The notes under the pieces were generated by a model, which did not search any database, had not been told where the DNA came from, and was given only the letters and a program-made list of their open reading frames with translations. 64,000 nucleotides of DNA from Sthenelais limicola (Eukaryota > Annelida > Polychaeta > Phyllodocida > Sigalionidae): positions 92,455,740-92,519,739 of the forward strand of contig OW804095.1 of NCBI GenBank assembly GCA_942159475.1, given 5' to 3'. Position numbers and translations under genes: made by a program. Below, in pieces: positions 46,492 through 56,943 of the stretch. Position 1 is the stretch's first letter. Every line of letters starts with the position of its first letter.

Positions 46492-46930
46492 AATACAGAT
46501 ATCTGTATTGTAATACAGATATCTCTATTCCTAATACAGATATCTGTATTGTAATCGAGATGTGGATGCATCGCTCTGTCAACACTGTACATTACCAATA
46601 TCTCTATTAGTAATACAGATATCTGTATTCAACAATATGGATATCTGTATTAGGAATAGAGATATGTATTCCTAATACAGATATGTACTTGACATATCTA
46701 TCAATCCATATCTCTATTCCCAATACAGATATCTGTATTACATTCACAATACAGATATCCATATTAGTAATACCGATATCTCTATTCCACGCTATATTTT
46801 CGTGTGTACCTCATCAGTCACATACCTATTGCGGACACATCGGTCCATCCGAATCTCTATTGCTAATACAGATATCTCTATTACTAATAGAGATTCGGAT
46901 GCATATATACCATTCCTAATACAGATATCT
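46492..46930. repeat. cluster of AATACAGATATCTGTATT palindromes
   Basis: The perfect 18-bp palindrome AATACAGATATCTGTATT occurs at 46492-46509, 46533-46550, 46612-46629 and 46722-46739. About a dozen near copies lie in the same 440 bp (for example ACAGATATCTCTATT, TGGATATCTGTATT, AGAGATATGTATT, ACCGATATCTCTATT). Spacing is irregular, so this is not a simple tandem satellite. No coding content. Confidence 0.9.
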
Positions 46931-47059
46931 TCAGCTAATAAATGAACATGTCAGCTTCACAATGAATGAATTAGGTGGGGGTTTATCAATGCCATGGGAT
47001 GTGGATGGATGCGATGCACTAAGACTAGTCATGTTTTTATAGGGGAGTTCTAATGGTTA

Positions 47060-47160
47060 GAATAGAATAGAATAGAATAGAAAATCTTTTATTTGTCAAA
47101 GGTTAGCTTACAGTGACAAAAGTCCAAAGGGTCGACATGCTTATGCATCGATAATTATCG
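47060..47160 (-). mobile_element. LINE 3' tail with (TTCTA)n (minus strand)
   Basis: The minus strand reads GACAAATAAAAGATTTTC then (TATTC)n, that is, AATAAA plus a pentanucleotide tail. The upstream minus sequence (CTTTTGTCACTGTAAGC) has no recognisable coding. Confidence 0.5.
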
Positions 47161-48093
47161 ACGCATTTCTTCCTGCTGTTACCCCGATTGGAATACGTAA
47201 TTATTTATATAGGCGAGTATATAACAGTGTAAATATATCTAACGACTAGGGTGTGGTTCATATATCAAGGTACATTAACATACGTTACAACAACTGAGTG
47301 TCTGACTATACACTTCAAAATGGCGTGCTTGTACAAGCAATATAAAATTAATATAAGATACTCGAAACTCAATGGCAAATTACAAATCAATGTTTATTAC
47401 TATCAAAAATGAATATGAGACAGGGCGTCAGAAAATGTACGATTCTCTGTCACTAACCCACTTTGGTTTGGAATGATTGATACAAGTTATTTATTCTTGT
47501 TTCAAAATTAAAATATTTTCGTAACTAAATTTCGATTATGTTCATAGACCCTGGTTATTATTCTATCCCATGATCCACCATGTCTGTTAATTTAGAATTC
47601 ACATTGGTCACTATCTCCAGGATGGAACCATGATACAGGGAGTTATGTGTGTTTAATGCTACCCTTGGAGGGCCATGTGTCTCTGCTAATCACCAAATAA
47701 TGGGCGTTAGATATAGCTTGTCCGCATGGAGACATGCTGTTTACATTATTCAGATCTTTGCCGAATTGCAATCCTGAAACATGATATGATTCCTGATGGA
47801 CTAAATTGAATCAGTTTCTTATCCCGGTATCAACGACTCTTCTAATTTGATTTCCATTTTCATTTCATATTAAAGCAATTCTGAGTTTTTAGTCCGAAGT
47901 TCATTAAGAATATTCAAATGTGCCTGGTGCCGTGTCACGCTTGGGGAAATTAATCATAGTTTTAATCATAGTTTCTTTGGTCAAGAATTTGGCGGACCTC
48001 TGAAATATAAATCTGGTTAGTTAGCTAGAAATACTGTAGTTTTATATAGGACAATGCTTGATAACATGGATAATGTGTGTTTTTGTACAACTG
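47161..48093. other. noncoding stretch
   Basis: A family B end (GCGTCAGAAAATGTACGATT) sits at 47427-47446. Nothing else recognised. Confidence 0.45.
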
Positions 48094-48419
48094 TTTAAAG
48101 TTGCATTCTTAGCTATTACGACAAAACAAATCTTACCAAAATAATTCACTCATATTTTGATTATACGTCTGGATTTATCAATTATCTGCTGCTGGATTTT
48201 TGTTTATATAAGAATTTGAAGTCTAATCACCAAGAGAAAACTGCCGCCGTTGAGCAATAATAAGTGAAGTCATAGCACAGCATGATTCGGGGGGGGGGGG
48301 GGGGGGTCCTCTAAATACAAACAACGTTTTATAAGCTTTTAATATATCCTCCAAGATTTTGTTCAAATGACTTTAAGATGGGTTGGAAAAGAATGGCAGT
48401 AGAAAATCTGCAGCTTTAA
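48094..48419 (+). mobile_element. MITE family A, short subfamily
   Basis: Left end TTTAAAGTTGCATTCTTAGC. Internal blocks ATCTTACCAAAAT, ATCTGCTGCTG and AACTGCCGCCGTTGAGCAAT are shared with 5969-6140. Right end CTGCAGCTTTAAT. Contains a long G run (about 48289-48306). Confidence 0.7.
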
Positions 48420-48794
48420 TAAGATATTACGATAGAACCACACAAGTAGTTGGTATGGCACACAAACCGATAGGGGAGTGTGTTATTTGAAAAAAAACCC
48501 TTCCCAGGTCCATGTGGGTTGATACTTTAAGCCAGACCCTACGGAAGCCCAAAATGTTCACTAAATATTTTTTGAAAATGGTAGAAAACAAATATTTGGG
48601 TCGTGCACTGGAGGAATATGAATATAGGATATATGTGGGATGACACAAGGTTGGCCGGAAACCAAGCAAAGCTAGGTTTATTATTCACCAAATACAAATA
48701 CAATATCACATGAATTTTTTTTAGTTCAATACATGTCTGTGCGAAGTAAACACTGGAACGTGGTTTTGTTGATATACGTTGGTGGGCGCATCAT

Positions 48795-49319
48795 TAGGGA
48801 GTTTCGACAGACCCTCCTCAGGAGGTGACCCGTACGTATCGGTGTGGAATTAGGTCACTATGTCAGGTTTTGCATAGGTAATGAGCGCGATACCGAGTTC
48901 CACTCAGGAGAATCCGTAAGGATGCCACTTGTTACGGGGGTTTTACCTAAGTATATGACAAACTATCTAGCCATTTTACATTAAGAAAAAAGGTTTGGGA
49001 TCAATATTAAACATGTTGTTGATGTCCTTGCCTAGCAAGTTTGGTGATAGTTGACACTTTTATCATAGAAAGCATGGTTCAAAAAAACAGTAATATAGCG
49101 TTGGAGACCCTGTCAGAGACCGCCATCTTTGATGCCAGCCTACGGGCTCTCCTTGAGTTTTTCTCGGTAAGCACTCCGAGGGCAAGGTGACGGTCTTGCG
49201 TGCGTAGGGGCATCTGCTGAAACTAAATTTGGAGGCTCGGTACGCTGGGCTCACGCATCCCTAAAGTAATAAGGATACGGATACGGTTGCGGATAGGTGA
49301 GCGGTGTCGAAACTCCCTA
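48795..49319. mobile_element. 525-bp element with perfect 15-bp terminal inverted repeats
   Basis: TAGGGAGTTTCGACA (48795-48809) and TGTCGAAACTCCCTA (49305-49319) are perfect inverted repeats. TA at both outer edges could be a TA target duplication as in Tc1/mariner-type elements, or part of the ends. The interior is unusually GC-rich for the window (CCTCCTCAGGAGGTGACC near 48814, GGATACGGATACGGTTGCGG near 49274). It includes one minus open frame (49063-49254) with no recognised domain. Read as a non-autonomous DNA transposon. Confidence 0.7.
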
Positions 49320-52300
49320 TTATAGCGAAGCACCACAACCTGATTAGTTGAAGAGAAAGGGGTGTAGTCAATGGCCACGTGACTGCTCCCACCCCAAATA
49401 TGGGGGGCGAGGTGTCGACTCTGGGTATTCAGTAAACAGTTATTTTATTAACTATTGATCTATTTAACTTTACAATTAGTGTGAACTTAATGTAACTACC
49501 TGGCATTTCCAAGGGAAACGTTTTCTCATCGGCAGTTACTTGTGTCCGATGTCAAGTTATAGTTACTGCAATGTAGTCATGCTCTGACTGAAAATGTTAA
49601 ATATTTACCTTAAAAAACCTTAAACTTGAACTTAGATTACAGCCTAATAAAGGGCTGAATCACAAGTGGATTGTTGTATATTGGTTCACTAGTTATATCA
49701 GGTATTTTGGCATGGTCTATTGTAACCCCTCAGTATCATTCATATTGTATGGATAACCATTTGTGAGAACTTGTCCACAAGTAAGAGTATTTAGAGGGGA
49801 TCGGAGAGAGAAGAGAGAGTGAGAAAAGAGAAGAGGGGGAGGAGGGGGTGAGTGAGGGAGGGGGAAGAGGGAGGGGAATGAAGAAACAAGGAATGAGGGG
49901 TTGGGATTAATGAAGGCAGATCATGTGAAGAGCATAGGGGAGGTTTGTTGAAATTAGGTTAATTTTAGTTTTAATTTCCCGTGGAATGAAGGGATATATG
50001 GGGTTTGGGCCTAAATCAAAATAATGAATTCTATATTATTATGCAAACACAAAAAAACAGATTTATGTATAATATAGAGAAAACTTGTCCTTCTTTGATT
50101 CTTATATCCTTCAATTGTAACACTTTAGATTCCTCACGAAAATGATTGGGAAAAATACTTTGCTATGAAAGTGACTGAAGACCAGGGCATATTTGCCATT
50201 AGAATATCCATATACACACCCTGACATGGAACTACAACTTTAACTCAGTCCCTTAAGTACACAATCCAGCCCAAATCTATTCCAGCCTAGCTATCATTTC
50301 TCAAGGAGTTCCTCTATCTGAAAACAGATCTGACATGACCACACAAGGAAGACATGCGAATTTAATTGACATGAATTAAACTCAGTCCATCTCATGCTTT
50401 ACAGTAGTTATTAGCAGCATCTGGCGTGTGTAAAAGCATCTAAGTCGTTATAGACAATGACACTAATCCGCCCACATTGTAATCTGCCCAGATTGTAAAA
50501 CGATTATTGCAATGGCGTATAGACCTTAGTCAGGCATAGGTTGATATTGGCCAAAAGATCTTAATCTATCGTTTTTGTTGTTATTGGAAAAAGCATTTGC
50601 GAAATCCGAATTACAAGTAGGCTACAGTATCCGCGAAAACATCATAAATATGTCCATTCTTCTGCCGTTCTCTTATCCAGATTACATCGTAGGAATGTAG
50701 GAACGCCAGTATTCCTTTACCTAAGCAGGCTATCAGACACTAAATACATACATTCGTTCAAGACATATTTCCCTTGATTTTATAGTTATGTAAGAATTAA
50801 TCATGTCCTGCTGGTGCACGGATGGTGCATAACCATTGGCAAAGCCGAGGATATTCTAAACATTATAAGTGCACCAACAGGCCAGAAATGGAGGTTATTA
50901 ATCCTTTTAGTCTCTGCCTAAAAGGTGGTTAATGCCCCATGACTGTTGAAAGTAGAGACTAAACACTAATAAAAAGAAACAAGGGCAAGTATAATTTTTT
51001 GAATTATTGGAAGAAAAGGTTTAAGCCAACATTCCAGTAATTACATCATCTATAGTGTCTAAATCGCTCCTTTTTTTACACTCCTTCATCTTCACTTTCT
51101 TATTATTCTCTCTTTTTCTCTTATTTGATTTCTAATTTCCAGGTCTTCTTTCTATCCTCATGTTCCTTGCTCTCCTTTTCTCGTCTGTTATCTAGCTCTT
51201 TCTCTCCATGTCTGTCATCTTGTCTTGTATCTGCTTATATCTGCTTGTATCTCCTACACGTAGTCACTTAAGTCACAACCTCCACAGCTGTCAGTGTTTC
51301 TGGGCCTGATTAATCTAAATCGCCCTTTACTCAGAATAACCTTAATGGTCTTAAAAGTTGTATATAAGGGTCCAACAATTAATTATTATATATTAGTACT
51401 TCCTCAACCTATTTGAAATAAATCAGATTCATGTAAATTGTCGGAATAAATTTGTGATGTGGACACTAAAGATGTACAGTGGAAGACATGTGTTTCTCAC
51501 AGAAGGTTAAGATCGTTATTTATAGGAAATTGATAATAAAAAAATTACATAATGACTGTATTAGTATTTCTAACCGATTTCATGCTTAAAATATGCAAGA
51601 AATAGCCTCATACATCCTTATATATAACGTCTTTGCTCCACGACACAACATTATTGAGCTACCCTGACCATGAAAGCCTTCTTTTAAATTAAATTCGAAA
51701 CTAATAGCTGATGTCGACATTACGAAAGCTGTAGATAGACAGAAAATACACAATTAGTCCCCACTTATCTTCTCAATTAAGTCGAATTTAAGACAAAAGT
51801 GAGGTTCAAAATACAGTTGTTCATAACCAAACAAATTTGTTTGATTCCTCAGCCTTATGAAGGGAATCCTAATCTCCTAGTACTAATGAAACCCATTTTG
51901 AAAGGGTAGATGTCAAGACCCATTCTCCATGGATGTTTTTCCTAATTAAACTAGGGATTTTTTAATGAGATCAGTTACTTAAAAGATAGAGATAGATTTC
52001 AGTGGAATTTGTTTCAATATGCGGGGGCGAGTGGAGTTGAATGAAATATTCTTTTCATTGACATTGCTGTGCACAGTTGCTGTGTGTTCCAATATGAAAC
52101 ACTATTGTTGTGTCCCAGAGTGGCAATCTGTACGATATATGTAATATTACAGACTTTTCCTCTTTTTTTGCACATATTACGCATAGCCAAAATACTTTAC
52201 TAAGACACCTTTTCCTATTACCGACCAGATATTCCTATTCCTGGAACAAATAGTTTCATGGCACCGACTATTTCTTCATTACTGAGATCTTTTCTCCCAT

Positions 52301-53070
52301 TACAAGGAGTCTTTTTACTACTACCACTCCCCTATTACCTATGACCTGTGTCATCTACTGTTCAGACATATCACAGTTGCTTTTTTTCATATATGGCAGT
52401 TAGGATTGCTTCCTTTTTGCTTCTTTCCTTATTGTCATGGATAGATTTGCACACCTTGATTATTTTTATAATCTAAAAGATATCAATGTATACAAAGAAA
52501 TGCAATTTATCCACAAACAACCACTATTTCTTGGGCATTATATACCTACAAAACAATTATTAAACTAATTATTCTTTAACAGAAATGAAATATATCATAT
52601 AATAACCACCTTCACTTTGGTCGGATTTTTGGTCTATGTGTATAGCCTAAGGGACTCAGTGCTAGTCTACTGGCCACTATTCAGACACCACATAGTAGTA
52701 TATGAAAATGAGCAAGTGACTCAGAGGAACATTTGAGAAATCTTGGTGTGAGAAAGAGTTTCCAAAGTCCAAGATAGTTTGTGTCTTGATAATAAAATAT
52801 CCATTAGTTCCATTGGAACTGTGTTGAAATATCTTGGAAAAAGAAATAGATGATTTAAAAAAAATATGTGGATATTTCCTATTACATATAGATATCCTGA
52901 CCTATTTGGGACACAACACACAATAACCAAATTATTTTCTCATACGAAGGGAAACCCAATAGTACAAAGTTCGATGTTGTCTAAATTGGTCTAAATTGTA
53001 TGAGCATGTGCGTCCCTATTGCATTAATATCTATTATATGTGCATGTATTATTGCTTATGTCATTGTTTT
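49320..53070. other. 3.7 kb noncoding, composition tracts only
   Basis: Purine-rich tract at 49795-49905, dispersed repeat J copy 2 at 50805-50925, and a polypyrimidine tract at 51065-51255 with small CTTATATCTG / CTTGTATCTC repeats. No exon, RNA gene or coding transposon fragment recognised. Confidence 0.45.
50805..50925 (+). repeat. dispersed repeat J, copy 2
   Basis: CAGGCCAGAAATGGAGGTTA then TTAATCCTTTTAGTCTCTGC matches 46390-46432. Confidence 0.7.
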
Positions 53071-53097
53071 TAAACGCAGGTTCGCAACCTGCGTTTA
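53071..53097. repeat. perfect 12-bp-arm hairpin
   Basis: TAAACGCAGGTT, loop CGC, AACCTGCGTTTA. AACCTGCGTTTA occurs again at 62089-62100, so it may be the tip of a dispersed element. Confidence 0.8.
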
Positions 53098-53399
53098 TTG
53101 GAATGGGTTCGCCCATGACCGTTTCAGTGACCGTGCGCTCTGGTCAGCATTGCCACAAGTTCCGAATGCTGCGCAAGAAATCCGAATGCTGCGCAATTAC
53201 GGCTGACGGGACGCGTCGACATACAGGTCCGCCGGGAGCCGTCACTTTACGCTGCAATCCTAAATGGCATATACTACTCACAGACTCTCTCAGAATTCCC
53301 ATGCTATAATTCGTATGTAAGCTTATCGTAGGCTTAGTTCTGGTTTCGGTAGGCATAGGTAGGGTTTGGTGCTGCGTTTTGCAGCTGAACTGGTATTTT

Positions 53400-53692
53400 T
53401 GCGTACGATTGCGTGATAGGACTCCTACTTCGTCGTCAAACACTCTCTTTTTCCTCCTCTTATAGTCCTTCCCAGAGGCCTTCAATAATCCTTCTGTGTA
53501 GACAGTACTAAAAGGTCTAGCCCTGGGTGTCCTCCTCCTACTCCTCCTCTCTCCTCCTCCTCTCTCTCTATCTCTTGCTCCTCTTTGCGTAATTGCATGA
53601 TTGGACCCCTACTGTGTTCCTATGGGCAAATTGGCTTGGATTTTTTTTTTAAAAAATGGTTTCTCAGCCCTGGAAACTAAATATTTTTCCCG

Positions 53693-53764
<72 letters not shown>

Positions 53765-53800
53765 CCCGCTCCCCGCTCCCAATGATAGGACCCCTACTGC
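53400..53800 (+). repeat. about 190-bp repeats and a (CT)n tract
   Basis: GGACTCCTACTTCG (53418), GGACCCCTACTGTG (53603) and GGACCCCTACTGCG (53787), each preceded by an ATTGCATGAT-like string, are spaced about 185 bp apart. The spacers are CT-rich, including an uninterrupted (CT)n of about 68 bp (53694-53761). Open frames here are repeat artefacts. Confidence 0.7.
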
Positions 53801-53851
53801 GCTCGTCCTCTCTCTCTCTCATGTTATGATGTTTGCCTAAAGAAATTGTCC

Positions 53852-53926
53852 CCGTCCTCGGCCGCGATTCGAACACGGGACCCCTCGCTCTCAAGTCTAG
53901 CGCCTCATACCGCTCGGCCACCAGTC
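53852..53926 (-). repeat. tRNA-Ser-like sequence (minus strand)
   Basis: On the minus strand GGTGGCCGAGCGGTATGAGG (box A of Ser/Leu type), GACTTGAGAG (UGA-like anticodon position) and CCGTGTTCGAATCGC (box B) are well preserved. Pairing of the anticodon stem is poor and no clear acceptor stem closes it. It is either a decayed tRNA-Ser copy or the head of a tRNA-derived SINE. It lies about 220 bp upstream of the large LINE. Confidence 0.55.
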
Positions 53927-54178
53927 ACAGTTGAACATTGGTCACACAAACCTAGTGCTGTTTGGCAGTGCTGCACGTGCTGTGACGTCCCTTTACCGCT
54001 CAGACAAGTGAAAATAAACTTCTCCAAATTCACAGAAATGTTCATTTATAAACAGAATCGTTCATTTGGGATCTTTAATAAGAGTCATATTAAGCTTCCT
54101 ATCTCTTTAGTTACTTTATCTAAATCGTAACCCACAGATTGGCGCACGCATGGAGGGGTGCTAGATAGCTCCCAGATA

Positions 54179-54195
54179 TATTCAGGATCCGACCA
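54179..54195 (+). repeat. 17-nt sequence inverted at 58032-58048
   Basis: TATTCAGGATCCGACCA in the LINE leader is a perfect reverse complement of TGGTCGGATCCTGAATA at 58032-58048, immediately before the endonuclease frame opens. Confidence 0.85.
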
Positions 54196-54347
54196 CATAT
54201 CGCCAACTCCCATTCATGGAAATTACTATACCAATCCATGAACGTTAGGAGAATGCAAAGGCATATCGTACAGACTCAAAAAGACCACAGATAAGTAAAT
54301 TCACCCACATGTTTCATTTGCGAACGTGGATGTCTGGAGGAAGCAAG

Positions 54348-54887
54348 ATGGCGGACGCTGACCAGTCAACTGACCAACAGCCCCTAGACGATTCAATCGA
54401 AGTGGAACAAGATAATTCGGACAGCGAGTCATATCTGACCGACGAACTGGACGATACACAAACATTGGACCCCCAAGATCACAAAAGCAAGGAGAAATCC
54501 CCAGACACGGTGATCAACTACAAGGATCCAGCTCCAGTAACACTCATGAGCAATACTGACAGCAACGAGAGTCGGTCAAGTCACCGCACCGACTCGCCGA
54601 CAGCCCGTCAATATGTAAACAGTGCCTCCCAAACCGACGCAACGTTGATCTCAAAAAAGGATAGGGATGGAATGAAAAAGGAGATTAAACGTGAAATCCA
54701 ACTGGACATCGCAAAACATTTTGCAGAAGACGGACATGCCTTTATCCAAGGTGCAAGCACAACAAAGCTTAAACAATTGGAAGCAGACGTAAAAGCACTA
54801 AGAGCCGACCTACATTACACTAGGAATCAGCTTATCAACAACAACGCGAGCGGGGGGGGGGCACTCCCAACTCTACACCAGTATTGA
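54348..54887 (+). CDS. LINE ORF1, N-terminal part
   Basis: The ATG at 54348 has a strong initiation context (CAAGATGG) and is preferred over the upstream in-frame ATG at 54309. The product begins MADADQSTDQQPLDDSIEV: an acidic, Ser/Asp/Thr-rich, probably disordered N-terminus. This is followed from about 54660 by a charged helical region (MKKEIKREIQLDIAKHFAED, LKQLEADVKALRADLHYTR) that looks like a coiled coil, as in the trimer-forming ORF1 proteins of L1-type elements. The frame ends in a TGA at 54885-54887, only because of a 10-G run at 54852-54861. Shifting back one base continues the same protein into the next entry. In the living family this is probably one ORF of about 615 residues. Confidence 0.8.
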   Translation: MADADQSTDQQPLDDSIEVEQDNSDSESYLTDELDDTQTLDPQDHKSKEKSPDTVINYKDPAPVTLMSNTDSNESRSSHRTDSPTARQYVNSASQTDATLISKKDRDGMKKEIKREIQLDIAKHFAEDGHAFIQGASTTKLKQLEADVKALRADLHYTRNQLINNNASGGGALPTLHQY

Positions 54888-56194
54888 CTTCTGAAAGTAA
54901 ACTTCTCAAAAGAGTAGACGACATTGAAGACAAGGTAAACAACAAAGCCACAGAAAAATGGTTCTCTAAAACTAAAATTGAACAGGCCATAGCAGTCAAA
55001 TCTACCGACATTCCTAGATTAGAACGCAACTTTGACACTTTCGCTGACGATATAAGAAAGGGTCAAAAGGAGATGAAGGAAGCCATCATCAAATTGGAAA
55101 AACTAAGAACACAGCTAGAGACAAAAACAGACACCATCAAAGAAAAAGTCCAAAACAGTAGGAAAATCCAACAGCCCATCGTGGATACACCTTATATTAT
55201 GTTAGAATCACTACCTGAAGCGTGGATGCTAGAAGACGGCTCCCCCAGACCAGGTGACTCACAACAGAGTATCAAGGCCTACAAGGAGGACACCTCACAG
55301 ATAACAATTAACATGTTCCAATCCATTGAGCCAACTTTCAAAATATCGGATATGAAACAGTGCTATAGAGTGGGAAGAGCTAGGATACACGACATAAGAC
55401 CACTATTTATTGAACTGGGAAATCCAGAGATTAAGAAGAAAATAATTACAAAGGCCAGGAAAATCAGAGAAACCAGCAAATTCTCGAATGTATGGTTCAA
55501 TAGATTAAATACACAATCATTTGACCAGAATCAAGCTATGTTATATGACTGCTTCACGTTACTCAAAATGAACAATATACGAGCGGAACTCGTACTGAAT
55601 CACATTAAAATCGGTACAGAAACATACAGAGCAAGGGACCTACATCTACTGCCCACCCATTCCAACCCATCATCAGTTGCTAACATACAGGTTGACGGGA
55701 AGGATATAGGATTCCACGGTGAGCACTCAATCTACTCAAACTTCTACATGACAGACTTTTTCTATAAGGGAAACAGGTATGCCTCAGCCGAGCACTGCTA
55801 CCAGTCGGCGAAAGCCTCCCACTTGGGAAGCGCACGCGCAGCGACTGACATAAGCCTCGCTGCACATCCAGCAACGGCGAAAGCGCTTGGCACGAGGCTC
55901 GCACTAAATAACCAAGAGAAAATGAAAGATTGGGAAGCAAAAGAAGAAAGAGTGATGGAAGAAATAGTTATAGAAAAATTCAGACAACATCCTGAACTTA
56001 GACGACAACTCACAGCCCATAACAATACAAAATTCTATGAAATAACAACATCGCTGAAATGGGGCACCGGCTTCCGCGCGCCTGCAGTAAATGTCCAAAA
56101 TGGCGACAGAGTGGGACTCGAGTCGAAGTTCTTCCGTGGCGAAAACAAACTAGGGACAATCCTTGCTAGAGTAAGAGACCATTTACAGAACTAA
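54860..56194 (+). CDS. LINE ORF1, C-terminal part: RNA-binding region plus NADAR domain
   Basis: This frame continues ORF1 after the G run and has no ATG at its start. Order: coiled coil (LLKRVDDIEDKVNNKA, about 54896-55160); an L1-ORF1p-like RNA-binding region (ITINMFQSIEPTFKISDMKQ, CYRVGRARIHDIRPLFIEL, RAELVLNHIKIG, to about 55650); then a complete NADAR domain (about 55697-56190). NADAR signatures are all present: FHGEHSIYSNFY (SNFY 55736), YASAEHCYQSAKA (Glu 55790), ATAKALGTRLAL, a Trp at 55931, VIEKFRQHPELRRQL, KFYEITTSLKWGTGF (Trp-Gly 56060) and GENKLGTILARVRDHL. NADAR proteins (YbiA family) act on ADP-ribose conjugates or riboflavin-pathway intermediates. The DarT1-linked ones remove ADP-ribose from guanine in DNA. 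Fusion to ORF1p would carry the activity to element RNA or cDNA (inference). The domain call is firm. Confidence 0.88.
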   Translation, partial: GTPNSTPVLTSESKLLKRVDDIEDKVNNKATEKWFSKTKIEQAIAVKSTDIPRLERNFDTFADDIRKGQKEMKEAIIKLEKLRTQLETKTDTIKEKVQNSRKIQQPIVDTPYIMLESLPEAWMLEDGSPRPGDSQQSIKAYKEDTSQITINMFQSIEPTFKISDMKQCYRVGRARIHDIRPLFIELGNPEIKKKIITKARKIRETSKFSNVWFNRLNTQSFDQNQAMLYDCFTLLKMNNIRAELVLNHIKIGTETYRARDLHLLPTHSNPSSVANIQVDGKDIGFHGEHSIYSNFYMTDFFYKGNRYASAEHCYQSAKASHLGSARAATDISLAAHPATAKALGTRLALNNQEKMKDWEAKEERVMEEIVIEKFRQHPELRRQLTAHNNTKFYEITTSLKWGTGFRAPAVNVQNGDRVGLESKFFRGENKLGTILARVRDHLQN

Positions 56195-56253
56195 GAATAA
56201 CAACAAGCAGACAGTCAGCAAATCCGGAGTATACAGTGACACAAAGCAGGATA

Positions 56254-56943
56254 ATGGAAAGATTAGACGTCCTAATACTGGCGGATTCGAGAGGTAGGGG
56301 CATCGAGCAGCAACTCACCATAGGCTTACCGAACATGAAACCAGGTGCGGACATAAACAGAGCAGTAGAGGCAGGAATACAAACAACAGCCCTGAATAGA
56401 CCCAGGCTTATAATTATCACTGCAGGCATATGTGACTTAACTAAGAGAGACAAGCGAGAGAAGGGACGCCAAATAACACTTAAGCACAGAACTCAAGCAC
56501 TATTTGAAGAATACATATGGAACGTCCTACCTGCCTCAGTCATAAAGCTATCAGAGGCAGTACCATCTCCTAACGAGAAGCCTGTGGTGAGTTTCTCCAC
56601 TCTTATCGGCCTTGATATTAACAAATACAACTTATACCTGGCCGCCAGAACAGGGGCCGAAGATCTATTCATCCCCTGCTCACCCGACGAACAAAACATT
56701 CTAAACCAGTCCGTACTAGCCTTCAACAGAATAGTTAAGAAATCAAACTCAAGCCAACCAGTAGTAACACCATATATCAGTCAGCTTGTCCACAGATGCA
56801 AACCAAAAAGAAGATCAAAAGAGACACCGAAATACACAACACTCTACAACAAACTACATGAAGACGGGTGCCATTACTCACCAGAACTACTAAGCCAAAC
56901 TACAAACCAAATCACGACTGCAATAAACAAAATGCTACCATAG
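56254..56943 (+). CDS. LINE accessory ORF, SGNH-hydrolase-like
   Basis: A separate 229-codon ORF starts 60 bases after the ORF1 stop, so it is probably reached by reinitiation. The first ATG is at 56254 (ATAATGGAA). MERLDVLILADSRGRGIEQ carries block I of the SGNH/GDSL fold (GDS changed to ADS, with the nucleophile-position Ser12 kept). PRLIIITAGICDLTKRDKR (G58-D61) is block III with the usual Asn changed, and EDGCHYSPELLSQTTNQI carries the block V Asp-x-x-His (D204, H207). Length fits the family. SGNH/esterase domains are known in ORF1 of CR1-like LINEs. Here the domain is a separate ORF and ORF1 is of L1 type. Catalysis is plausible but unproven given the altered blocks I and III. Confidence 0.75.
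   Translation: MERLDVLILADSRGRGIEQQLTIGLPNMKPGADINRAVEAGIQTTALNRPRLIIITAGICDLTKRDKREKGRQITLKHRTQALFEEYIWNVLPASVIKLSEAVPSPNEKPVVSFSTLIGLDINKYNLYLAARTGAEDLFIPCSPDEQNILNQSVLAFNRIVKKSNSSQPVVTPYISQLVHRCKPKRRSKETPKYTTLYNKLHEDGCHYSPELLSQTTNQITTAINKMLP

Noticed and set aside
46492..46930. CRISPR-like array
   Set aside because: Eukaryotic context, irregular spacing, palindromic 18-mers without unique equal-length spacers, and no cas genes.
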